From JACMLD01 sp038229695 (GTDB lineage: Bacteria; Bacteroidota; Bacteroidia; Chitinophagales; Chitinophagaceae), in contig JBBROE010000065.1 of NCBI GenBank assembly GCA_038229695.1, positions 1 to 22,791 on the forward strand: a DNA stretch of 22,791 nucleotides, given 5' to 3'. Below the pieces are notes generated by a model. The model made no database searches. It saw only the letters and a list, made by a program, of their open reading frames with translations, and was not told where the DNA came from. The translations under genes were made by a program, and so were the position numbers. The first letter of the stretch is position 1, and each line of letters starts with the position of its first letter. Below are positions 14,335-22,298 of the stretch, in pieces.

Positions 14335-16314
14335 TCAGACATCAATTCGGGCATATTTCGCGTGTGACTCAATAAATTCTCTTCGCGGTGCTACTTCGTC
14401 ACCCATCAGCATGCTGAATACACGATCAGCTTCTGTGGCACTTTCTATGGTCACGCGTTTAAGTGTCCTTGTTTCAGGATTCATTGTCGTTTCCCATAAT
14501 TGCTCGGCATTCATTTCACCCAGCCCTTTATATCGCTGTATGGTTACACTGTCCTCTTTACCGTTGCCCAATTTTTCCACCAGCAGCTTGCGCTGATCTT
14601 CCGTCCAGGCATAACCCTGGTCTTTTCCTTTTTTTACGAGGTAAAGCGGCGGCTGTGCGATGTACACATATCCCTGTTCCACCAGTTCCTTCATATACCG
14701 GTAGATAAATGTGAGAATGAGGGTAGCGATATGACTGCCATCCACATCCGCATCCGTCATAATGATGAGTTTGTGGTAACGAAGTTTGACAATGTTCAGT
14801 CCTTTCGGATCTTCAGGTGTGCCCACCGTGACGCCAAGTGCCGTATACATATTCCGGATTTCTTCGTTTTCATAAATCCGGTGCTCCATGGCTTTTTCAA
14901 CGTTCAGGATTTTACCGCGCAATGGCAGGATGGCCTGGAAGCTGCGGTCCCGCCCCTGTTTGGCCGTACCACCTGCGGAGTCCCCTTCGACAAGATATAT
15001 TTCACATCGTTCAGGATCGCGTTCGGAACAATCAGCCAGTTTGCCGGGTAGCCCACCGCCGCTCAGCACGCTCTTGCGCTGGATTAACTCCCTTGCTTTT
15101 TTTGCCGCCGCCCGTGCCTGTGCAGCCAGGATCACTTTGTTGATAATGTTCTTTGCTTCACGCGGATTTTCTTCCAGGAAAGCAATCAGTACTTTTGACA
15201 CCGTAGCATCGACCACGCCGCTTACATCGCTGTTGCCAAGCTTCGTCTTGGTTTGCCCTTCGAACTGCGGCTCCGGCACTTTCACGGAAATAATTGTGCT
15301 GAGGCCTTCCCTGAAATCATCGCCCTCTATCTCCACTTTGGCGCGTTCAAACATGTTTTGCTCATCCCCATATTTTTTGAATACCCTCGTAAGCGCCCTG
15401 CGGAAACCGGCGACGTGGGTACCGCCCTCTATAGTATTGATATTATTGACGTACGAGTAAATATGTTCGGTGTAACTGTCGTTGTAGGTAAGCGCCACTT
15501 CCACCGCCACATTGCTGGCAGCATCGTGCCCCTCTACGAAAATCACTTTGGGAATTAGCGGGCTCCGGCCGGCATTTTTATCGAGCATCTCCACAAATTC
15601 AGTAATACCGCCCTCGCTGAAAAATTCTTTGCTGTAAATGCTTCCATCTTCTGCTTTCTCCCGGTGATCTGTGAGTGTGATGCGAATGCCGCGGTTGAGG
15701 TAAGAAAGTTCCCGCAGCCTGCTTTCCAGGATATCTTTTTTATACACCAGTACATTAAAAATCGATGAATCGGGCCAGAAATGTACCGTGGTACCCGTGC
15801 GGTCACTAACACCAATTTCCCGGACGGGATACTGGGGGACGCCAATCTTATATTCCTGTTCAAATATCTTTCCCTCTCTCCTTACGGTCACCTGCAGGGT
15901 GGTGCTCAACGCATTTACACAACTCACCCCCACGCCATGGAGGCCACCGGAAACTTTATAGGTATCCTTGTCAAATTTTCCGCCGGCATGCAGTACCGTC
16001 ATCACAATTTCCAGGGCCGATTTCTTCTCCTTGGTGGTGATACCGGTTGGAATACCGCGGCCATCATCTTCAACAGAGATGGAGTTGTCCTCAAAAATAG
16101 CGACCTGGATATTCTTGCAATAGCCAGCCAGGGCTTCATCGATCGAATTATCCACTACTTCATACACCAGGTGGTGCAACCCTTTTTCACTTACATCGCC
16201 AATATACATGGCCGGCCGTTTCCGCACGGCTTCAAGACCTTCGAGCACCTGTATATTATCCGCCTCATAACTATTATTTTTCACTACTTTTTTTTCGGTC
16301 GTTGCTATGCTCAT
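14335..16314 (-). CDS. gyrB: DNA gyrase subunit B
   Basis: The ATPase subunit of gyrase, which introduces negative supercoils together with GyrA. The 659-aa length is typical of Bacteroidota GyrB, which lack the long insert of E. coli. The GHKL ATPase domain shows YEVVDNSIDEA (51-61), EDDGRGIP (82-89) and GGLHGVG (123-129). The transducer region follows to about 400. The TOPRIM domain has EGDSAGGTAKQGRDR (443-457) and the metal-binding DADVDGSH (521-528); QRYKGLGEMN (593-602) and the C-terminal tail are GyrB-like. ParE is the main alternative, but the overall sequence favours GyrB. gyrA is not adjacent. A perfect -7 box lies 44 nt before the ATG. The AraC-type gene is divergent. Confidence 0.96.
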   Translation of the reverse strand: MSIATTEKKVVKNNSYEADNIQVLEGLEAVRKRPAMYIGDVSEKGLHHLVYEVVDNSIDEALAGYCKNIQVAIFEDNSISVEDDGRGIPTGITTKEKKSALEIVMTVLHAGGKFDKDTYKVSGGLHGVGVSCVNALSTTLQVTVRREGKIFEQEYKIGVPQYPVREIGVSDRTGTTVHFWPDSSIFNVLVYKKDILESRLRELSYLNRGIRITLTDHREKAEDGSIYSKEFFSEGGITEFVEMLDKNAGRSPLIPKVIFVEGHDAASNVAVEVALTYNDSYTEHIYSYVNNINTIEGGTHVAGFRRALTRVFKKYGDEQNMFERAKVEIEGDDFREGLSTIISVKVPEPQFEGQTKTKLGNSDVSGVVDATVSKVLIAFLEENPREAKNIINKVILAAQARAAAKKARELIQRKSVLSGGGLPGKLADCSERDPERCEIYLVEGDSAGGTAKQGRDRSFQAILPLRGKILNVEKAMEHRIYENEEIRNMYTALGVTVGTPEDPKGLNIVKLRYHKLIIMTDADVDGSHIATLILTFIYRYMKELVEQGYVYIAQPPLYLVKKGKDQGYAWTEDQRKLLVEKLGNGKEDSVTIQRYKGLGEMNAEQLWETTMNPETRTLKRVTIESATEADRVFSMLMGDEVAPRREFIESHAKYARIDV

Positions 16315-16358
16315 TTGAGGGTATTGATGGACTGTTTAAGGAGATAAAATAAAGTGAG

Positions 16359-16366
16359 CAAAGTTA
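16359..16366 (-). promoter_or_regulatory. Candidate -7 box (TAACTTTG) for gyrB
   Basis: Exact TAnnTTTG match on the minus strand, 44 nt upstream of the gyrB ATG, giving an untranslated leader of roughly 40 nt. No -33 TTG at standard spacing. Confidence 0.42.
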
Positions 16367-16535
16367 TGGAATTTAAGGGGTTAATGCGCCTGAAAAGGAG
16401 CCTATTTTGAATTGTTTTTGAGGCTGATGAGCTTGGGGATTTCCCGGGTTTTCGGGCACTTCCTCGAACAGTCGTAAGCAGATAGTCCGGCGGCACCTTT
16501 CTACCCTTGTTTTAGGTTAAACCACAGCCCGGGCG

Positions 16536-16543
16536 TAACTTTA
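16536..16543 (+). promoter_or_regulatory. Candidate -7 box for the AraC-family gene
   Basis: TAACTTTA, one mismatch from TAnnTTTG, 6 nt before the ATG at 16550, again with leaderless-type spacing. A TTG lies at 16507-16509, somewhat farther than usual. Confidence 0.28.
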
Positions 16544-16549
16544 CCGGCT

Positions 16550-17485
16550 ATGACGGAGCAGCCCGAAGACATACTGCAACTCGCCCACCGGGAGCCAATT
16601 CTGCAGGACAAATTTGTGCTCCTCGAGGAAAAAGAACGGCAGATCCCGGGTGCTGTGCAGTATCATATTTTCCGTTACGACAAAGCGCCGTTTTCGCAGG
16701 TGGAAGATACCGGGATGCTGAATTACCGGGTAGCTCCGGGCGAACCGAACGGCAATTACCTGGAGTTGAAGTTTTGCATGGCATCCAATACGTATTGTGT
16801 CAAAAACGATGCGGACTGCGGGGTGTGTCCGCGCGCTTTTCAAAGCCGCACCCGCGACACCGTTGACGTGGTCAGCCTCCGGTTTTCGCCGGCACATCTT
16901 TCTCAGTTTCTGAAACCCGATAATCCCCAGTGCAGGCGGGCCGACGAAATGCTGAATTTCTCTCTTCCCCGTTCTTGTTCGAAAATCCTGCCGCTTTGCA
17001 GCCGCACGCGCATGGTGCTGGAAGCTTTTCTCAACCATTCCTTCACCGGCAGCCTCGAAAATATTTATATAAACGCCCAAATCCACATGCTGCTGCTCTA
17101 TAGTATGGAATGCATGGTGGGAGAAAAGGAAACAGATGGTTTCCAGTGTAAATTTCTGGCCAACGACGCGGATCGGGAAAAAATAATAAGGTCGAGAGAG
17201 ATCCTGCTCCAGCACATCGGTGAACCCCTGACGATAAAGGCACTCAGCCGTAAGGTAGCCATCAATGAATGCTATCTTAAAAAAGGGTTTAAGGAGCTTT
17301 TCGGAATTACAATTTTCGACTTTTACCAAAGTCAGCGGATGGAACATGCCCGCTATCTCCTCTACGAAAAAGGCCTCAGCGTTACCGATGTTTCGATGCT
17401 GCTGGGGTATTCATCGATTTCGCACTTCTCTACTGCCTTTAAAAAACATACGGGGATAAAGCCCTGTGAATTGCTGCTCCGTTAA
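16550..17485 (+). CDS. AraC-family transcriptional regulator
   Basis: A 311-aa DNA-binding regulator. The C-terminal 100 residues hold two helix-turn-helix motifs: PLTIKALSRKVAINECYLKKGFKELFG (about 226-252) and LSVTDVSMLLGYSSISHFSTAFKKHTGIKPCELL (about 276-309), the latter being the AraC signature. The N-terminal 210 residues form a ligand-sensing domain that I cannot assign firmly; NDADCGVCPRAF contains two Cys. The layout resembles PchR-like regulators common in Bacteroidota. It starts divergently from gyrB (235-bp gap) and its stop overlaps the epimerase stop by 4 nt. It may regulate the neighbouring D-amino-acid locus, but AraC proteins often act elsewhere and no operator has been identified. 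Confidence 0.93.
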   Translation: MTEQPEDILQLAHREPILQDKFVLLEEKERQIPGAVQYHIFRYDKAPFSQVEDTGMLNYRVAPGEPNGNYLELKFCMASNTYCVKNDADCGVCPRAFQSRTRDTVDVVSLRFSPAHLSQFLKPDNPQCRRADEMLNFSLPRSCSKILPLCSRTRMVLEAFLNHSFTGSLENIYINAQIHMLLLYSMECMVGEKETDGFQCKFLANDADREKIIRSREILLQHIGEPLTIKALSRKVAINECYLKKGFKELFGITIFDFYQSQRMEHARYLLYEKGLSVTDVSMLLGYSSISHFSTAFKKHTGIKPCELLLR

Positions 17486-18555
17486 GGACCGTGGGTAGTA
17501 TCTAACAGCCCGAGACCCGGCCCGCCGGCAATATACAGGTAACCATCCTCCAGCCGGAATCCGCCGCTGGCAATATCTTCAGCCAGTTCCAGGCTGCCAT
17601 CCAGGTCAAGATAGCGGGTATGCTCACACGCAAATGCGGCATGCAGCGCGGCAGCAATGCTGATACAACTTTCGTCGTTACAGCCCCAGAAAAGCCGCGT
17701 GCCGCCAGGCCGGGCAATGGCTGCCAGGGAGAGGGCAGGCAGTATGCCACCGCACTTCATCAGTTTAATGTTGAAGACGCCGTAATACTTTTCTGCCGAG
17801 AGCCGGATGGCATCTTCGGTCGTTTTTAGAGATTCATCGGCTACCAGCAGGTTTCTTTCCTCCTGGGTAAATGCGGCCAGGGCGCTTTCTGATTGCGGTA
17901 GCAGGGGTTGTTCCAGCAATTCAATATACGGCATAGCACGATCCATAAACCAGCGCAATTGTTCGGGAGAATACCCCATGTTTGCATCCGCGCGGAGCGT
18001 AAGGTGCTGCCCGAACTGCTCTTTTATCCGGACTATCTTTTCCAGGTCTTCCTCCGCATTCAGACCTGTTTTTAGTTTCAGCAGGCGGAAGCCCATCGAC
18101 TGGTAAGCCGCTGCTTCTTTCAGCGTTGACGCTAGATCCGTAATGCCGATAGTGACGGATGTGAGCATTTTAGTATGCTGCCTGCCATACAGGTCCACCA
18201 CGGGCATGTTCATGAATTTCCCGAAAGCATCGTGTAGGGCAATGTCGATACAGGCCTGTGTGCCGGGCTGCGCCTGGAAAGCGCTATGGCAATGCCCGAT
18301 GAGGGTTTGAAAATCGCGGATGTCCCGCCCTTCAAGCAGCGCCGCGGCGCGTTGCAGCAGGTTGTCCAGCACCCCGGATGTGGTTTCCCCCACCACTTCG
18401 GGTGCTGGGTTGGCCGCACCATAACCCACTAACCCGTTTGCCAGAGTAATTTGCAGAAATACATTTTCCGCCGTATCAAAAAAATGACCGGCAATGTGAT
18501 AGGGTTTCTGCAATGCCAGGTTTTTTTTAAATGCATAGACTGAACTAATCTTCAT
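17482..18555 (-). CDS. Dipeptide epimerase (L-Ala-D/L-Glu epimerase type), enolase superfamily
   Basis: A 357-aa enzyme of the muconate-lactonizing subgroup. Catalytic Lys162 lies in KLKTG (160-164) and the opposing Lys264 in NIKLMKCGG (262-270). The magnesium ligands are Asp190 (RADAN), Glu215 (LLEQP) and Asp240 (VADES). Near the C-terminus, LDLDG (316-320) gives the DxD motif (Asp317, Asp319) that binds the substrate's alpha-ammonium group in L-Ala-D/L-Glu epimerases, which favours a dipeptide with a free amino group. Such enzymes act in murein peptide recycling. The alternative, an N-acetyl-D-glutamate racemase (DgcA-like), is raised by the DUF1611 gene just upstream, with which it overlaps by 4 nt. 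It converges on the AraC gene, sharing a TTAA stop site. Confidence 0.9.
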   Translation of the reverse strand: MKISSVYAFKKNLALQKPYHIAGHFFDTAENVFLQITLANGLVGYGAANPAPEVVGETTSGVLDNLLQRAAALLEGRDIRDFQTLIGHCHSAFQAQPGTQACIDIALHDAFGKFMNMPVVDLYGRQHTKMLTSVTIGITDLASTLKEAAAYQSMGFRLLKLKTGLNAEEDLEKIVRIKEQFGQHLTLRADANMGYSPEQLRWFMDRAMPYIELLEQPLLPQSESALAAFTQEERNLLVADESLKTTEDAIRLSAEKYYGVFNIKLMKCGGILPALSLAAIARPGGTRLFWGCNDESCISIAAALHAAFACEHTRYLDLDGSLELAEDIASGGFRLEDGYLYIAGGPGLGLLDTTHGP

Positions 18556-19619
18556 AGGGTTGCCCTGAAGGTATTTACAAGGTTGCGAATCACCGGAACA
18601 AAACTAGCACATCCTTCCTGGATGGGCAACATAACAGGTATGCCTAACTGCTGTTCGTAATGCTGTATGAAACCAGTTGCTTCCTCAGTTGTACAGCCCT
18701 CGGTATTAAGCGCCACCCCGATAACGGAGGCGCCATAATGCTCAATCAGGTCGATTTCGGACGCGATACCGGGTATCCGACCCCAGGCCGGCTCGTGTTC
18801 GTAATATTTTCTCTTTGGTGCATGTATCAGTATTACGTACCGGGCATTGCCGGAGACCAGCAATTCGGCACCGCAGGGTCCGCTGGGGTTACGGAGGGCG
18901 GACTGACCTTCGATAAAAATGCAGTCAGGTCTTGTTTCCCGTTCGCAGGAAAGCAAGGCATGTTCAAGTTCCCCGGATACAAAGTCGTTGAGTGTTGAGT
19001 CCAGGATAAATCCATATTTTCCACCCTGGAGCCAGCCCGTCTGCCCGGTATAAATCATTTGGGTGGAGAGTCCCCCCGCCGCACAGGCATTGATCAGCAT
19101 CCTCGCCGTGGTTCTTTTGCCCAGTGAACAGTCGGTACCGATAACGGCGATAACAGGAACATTTATTCCGAAAATTTTACCGGTCCAGAAATGCAGGTCG
19201 CTGATGTTACGGGGTAACCGGATATCCGTAAGGGTTACCTGGTATTCAGCCGCCAGTTGGGTTATTTCCGGGCGTTGGCTCAGGTAATCGTGCAACCCGT
19301 TTACTATTGACAGCCGATGGCGGATAGCCGTTTTTACTTCTTCCAGCAGATTCCCCGGGAATACGCCGCCCACCGTGGCTACACCTACGATACAAGTGAC
19401 GGGATCGGTGACCATGGCAGCGGCAACGTCAGCAAAAATTGGGATATTCCTTTTCCTCCCATCAAGCACTTCGCCTGCATCCTGCCCCGCATGGGCTTTA
19501 TCTACCATACCCGTTATCAAAAATCGGTTGCTTTCGCGAATCAGCCCGTGGGCGGTCTTGGCGTCGTCGGTAGCCAGCCGGCCGCCGGTCAGCACAATAG
19601 CTTTTTCCATCCTGGACAT
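18552..19619 (-). CDS. DUF1611 family P-loop protein (DgcN-like)
   Basis: A 355-aa cytosolic protein with the two-domain DUF1611 layout. Residues about 1-140 form the N-terminal domain (ATVGGVFPGNLLEEVKTAI). The C-terminal P-loop domain starts with VIGTDCSLGKRTTARML (159-175), a variant Walker A with Lys168, then MIYTGQTGWLQGG (188-200), FIEGQSALRNPSG (235-247), ILIHAPKRKYYEHEP (263-277) and a GVALNTEG strand. DUF1611 proteins commonly sit beside an enolase-superfamily epimerase; in marine bacteria such a pair has been described as a D-glutamate catabolic module (DgcN as D-Glu N-acetyltransferase, DgcA as racemase; from memory). Its stop overlaps the epimerase start (ATGA). Met4 (19610) is an alternative start. 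The fusion hydrolase is divergent, 120 bp away. Confidence 0.88.
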   Translation of the reverse strand: MSRMEKAIVLTGGRLATDDAKTAHGLIRESNRFLITGMVDKAHAGQDAGEVLDGRKRNIPIFADVAAAMVTDPVTCIVGVATVGGVFPGNLLEEVKTAIRHRLSIVNGLHDYLSQRPEITQLAAEYQVTLTDIRLPRNISDLHFWTGKIFGINVPVIAVIGTDCSLGKRTTARMLINACAAGGLSTQMIYTGQTGWLQGGKYGFILDSTLNDFVSGELEHALLSCERETRPDCIFIEGQSALRNPSGPCGAELLVSGNARYVILIHAPKRKYYEHEPAWGRIPGIASEIDLIEHYGASVIGVALNTEGCTTEEATGFIQHYEQQLGIPVMLPIQEGCASFVPVIRNLVNTFRATL

Positions 19620-19739
19620 TTTTGTTTATGAAACTGCGTGGCGAAGATGGCGAAAAAATATGTTCTGTATCGCAATTGAATGCAGCGTGCTTCCCATTAT
19701 TTAGTAGTTTTAGTTATACCTGTCATCAACCATCTCACC

Positions 19740-22229
19740 ATGCCCAAACTGCTAATACTGTTATTGCTTCCGCTTACGTTAGGCGCGCAATGGAAGCCGA
19801 AAATCAGCAGCATCGATTCCGTACTGAGTCGGCTCTATGCGCTGCATCTCTTCAACGGAAACGTGCTCATTGCGGAGCAGGGAAAAGCAATCTACCAGCA
19901 TGCTTTCGGTGTCGCCGATACAATGGGCAACCCGCTTTCCACGGTTTCTTCGTTTAACCTTGCTTCCGTATCCAAACAATTCTTCGCTATGATGGTGATG
20001 ATATTGCAGGAGCGGGGAAAGCTGAATTATGACGATCCCGCTGACCGTTACCTGCCGTCTTTTCCTTACCCGGCCGTCACTATTCGGCACCTGCTCACCC
20101 ATACCTCCGGCGTGCCTGAATACTTTGTGCTGGCGGAACAAAACCGCACGCTCCTGGACACGCTCACCAATGCCGCTGTGGTGCGCCTGCTGTCTGTCAA
20201 ACGGCCGCCCCTGCTGTTTCCACCCGGAGACCGTTTCAGGTATTGCAATATCAATTACGTACTGCTGGAACAAATTATTGAAAAAGTTTCCGGCCTGGCC
20301 ATTGCCGACTTTTTTAAGCGGGAAATTGTACAGCCGCTTCGCCTTAAGGATACCTATATCTGTACCCTCTCGTCAACTGATTTCCCCGCCGGCAGGGTAT
20401 ATGGATTTCATTATTCCGCCGGCCGGCGCGTTCCGGATGATTTGCAATGGGTGGACGGGATAACGGGGGATGGAAATATTTATGCGTCCGCGGATGACCT
20501 GCTGCGGTGGGAGCAGGCGCTGTATACAGGCAAACTGGTGAGTGCTGCAACGTTGCAAGCAGCGATGAGCCCGGCGGTACTGAATAACGGCACGCGTTCT
20601 TATTATGGGTTCGGCTGGTCGTTGGGTGAGGACGGACAGGAAATGCACCATACCGGCAGCTGGGCCGGCTTTCGTACCTATATCGGGCGGCGAACGAAAA
20701 CCCGGCAAACGATCATTGTGCTGGAGAATTCCGGCCTACCGCTGGCCGCCGGGCTGGTCAATAAGATATTATCGGGGGAGACCTATACAATGCCCGTACA
20801 GCAGCTGATTACCAACATCACCCTGGTGGACGGCACCGGGTCTGTGCCGAGAAAATCAGCCGTCAGGATTACCGACGACCGCGTAACCGATGTCGGTGAT
20901 CTTTCTCCCCTGCCCTTCGAAACGGTGACCAACGGCGGAGGCCGGGTGCTTGCTCCCGGATTTATTGACAGCCACAGTCATCACGAGCGCGGGCTTGACA
21001 ATGACCCATCCGCGCTGGCTGTCACCAGCCAGGGCGTGACCACCATCATCACGGGGCAGGACGGTTCCTCCCTACCTGTTGACACCCTGGCAAAAAAAAT
21101 GGGCTTGCATCGCGTCAGTGTGAATGTGGGCACTTTTACCGGCCATGCCACGCTGCGCGCGAAAGTGATGGCGGGAACGTTGCAGCGGGTGGCTGATAGT
21201 GCTGAAACGGCCGGTATGATAAAATTACTGAACGAGGAAATTGGGAAAGGTTCGCTGGGCCTCTCCACGGGGTTGGAATATGAAGAAGCTTTCTACAGCA
21301 CGGAAGCAGAAATAATTGTACTGGCGAAGGCAACAGCGGCTGCTGGTGGCCGTTATATCAGTCATATCAGGAGCGAAGATGTGAACCTCGAAGCGGCACT
21401 CCGGGAAATTATCAGCATCGGCCGGCAGGCGCATGTTCCGGTACAGGTATCTCATATCAAAATTGCTATGCGCAGTAAGTGGGGCAGTGCGCCCCGGGTT
21501 CTGGCGATGTTGCAACAGGCCAGGTCCGAAGGCATTGACATCACGGCAGATTGTTATCCCTATACCGCCTGGGCATCAACTCCCCGCGTATTATTTCCAA
21601 AAAAAGATTTTACCAGTCTTTCCTCCGCCACCTATGCTACCAGGGAATTGTTCGATCCGGCGGCTTCCGTGATCACCTATTTTCCTGCGAATAAAAATTA
21701 TGAGGGGAAAACAGTGTCTGCCATTGCAAGGATGAATCACCAGACAGAGCCGGAAGCCCTCCTGCAGGTCATTAAGGAATCGGCCGGAGAAAATGCCGCC
21801 ATTGCCGGCGCTTCGATGAGCGAAGGCGACGTAATTGACTTTCTGAAATGGGGGGAAACCAACCTTTGTTCCGATGGTGCCGATGGCGGCCATCCCCGTG
21901 GCTATGGCGCTTTTACCCGGTTTCTCGGCCGCTATGTGCGCGACCAGCACATCATGCCATTGGAAACGGCCGTTTATAAAATGACGGGCCTGGCTGCGGC
22001 CCACCTGGGCATCCCGGACAGGGGAGTTATTGCACCCGGAAATTTCGCAGACCTGGTGTTGCTTGATGCCGCCACGGTAACCGATAAGGCGACCATGTCT
22101 GCGCCCAGGCTGTTATCGTCCGGCATCATTTTGGTCTGGGTGAACGGGCAAATCGTTTTCAGCGACGGAAAAACGACAGGGCAATTTCCCGGCCGCTTCC
22201 TGGTTCGCTATGTAAATTCGCAGCCTTAA
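19740..22229 (+). CDS. Exported fusion: serine beta-lactamase/DD-peptidase-like domain + N-acyl-D-amino-acid deacylase-like domain
   Basis: An 829-aa two-domain protein. Residues 1-16 (MPKLLILLLLPLTLGA) are a signal peptide, so both domains should be periplasmic. Residues about 25-345 are a class C beta-lactamase-type serine hydrolase: SVSK with nucleophile Ser76 and Lys79, YCN (168-170), HTG (304-306). Residues about 355-825 resemble D-aminoacylases: GFIDSHSHHE with His412/His414, GLSTGLEYEE (507-516), ISHIRSED with His542, VSHIK with His572, SDGADGGHPRGYG with Asp712. The metal-bridging Cys of known D-aminoacylases is Asp441 (GQDG). The frame is open back to an ATG at 19680, but that adds 20 residues before a perfect signal peptide, so I chose 19740. 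Divergent from the DUF1611/epimerase operon. Substrate unproven. Confidence 0.9.
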   Translation: MPKLLILLLLPLTLGAQWKPKISSIDSVLSRLYALHLFNGNVLIAEQGKAIYQHAFGVADTMGNPLSTVSSFNLASVSKQFFAMMVMILQERGKLNYDDPADRYLPSFPYPAVTIRHLLTHTSGVPEYFVLAEQNRTLLDTLTNAAVVRLLSVKRPPLLFPPGDRFRYCNINYVLLEQIIEKVSGLAIADFFKREIVQPLRLKDTYICTLSSTDFPAGRVYGFHYSAGRRVPDDLQWVDGITGDGNIYASADDLLRWEQALYTGKLVSAATLQAAMSPAVLNNGTRSYYGFGWSLGEDGQEMHHTGSWAGFRTYIGRRTKTRQTIIVLENSGLPLAAGLVNKILSGETYTMPVQQLITNITLVDGTGSVPRKSAVRITDDRVTDVGDLSPLPFETVTNGGGRVLAPGFIDSHSHHERGLDNDPSALAVTSQGVTTIITGQDGSSLPVDTLAKKMGLHRVSVNVGTFTGHATLRAKVMAGTLQRVADSAETAGMIKLLNEEIGKGSLGLSTGLEYEEAFYSTEAEIIVLAKATAAAGGRYISHIRSEDVNLEAALREIISIGRQAHVPVQVSHIKIAMRSKWGSAPRVLAMLQQARSEGIDITADCYPYTAWASTPRVLFPKKDFTSLSSATYATRELFDPAASVITYFPANKNYEGKTVSAIARMNHQTEPEALLQVIKESAGENAAIAGASMSEGDVIDFLKWGETNLCSDGADGGHPRGYGAFTRFLGRYVRDQHIMPLETAVYKMTGLAAAHLGIPDRGVIAPGNFADLVLLDAATVTDKATMSAPRLLSSGIILVWVNGQIVFSDGKTTGQFPGRFLVRYVNSQP

Positions 22230-22298
22230 TGGATGGCGACCGGCGGTTTCCCCTATTTTACCGTACTAGCCTGCTGACATGATGGCCATTAATATTAT

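Noticed and set aside
16541..17347. A 268-codon open frame on the minus strand opposite the AraC-family gene
   Set aside because: The plus strand encodes a clear AraC regulator with both helix-turn-helix motifs; the antisense product has no domain.
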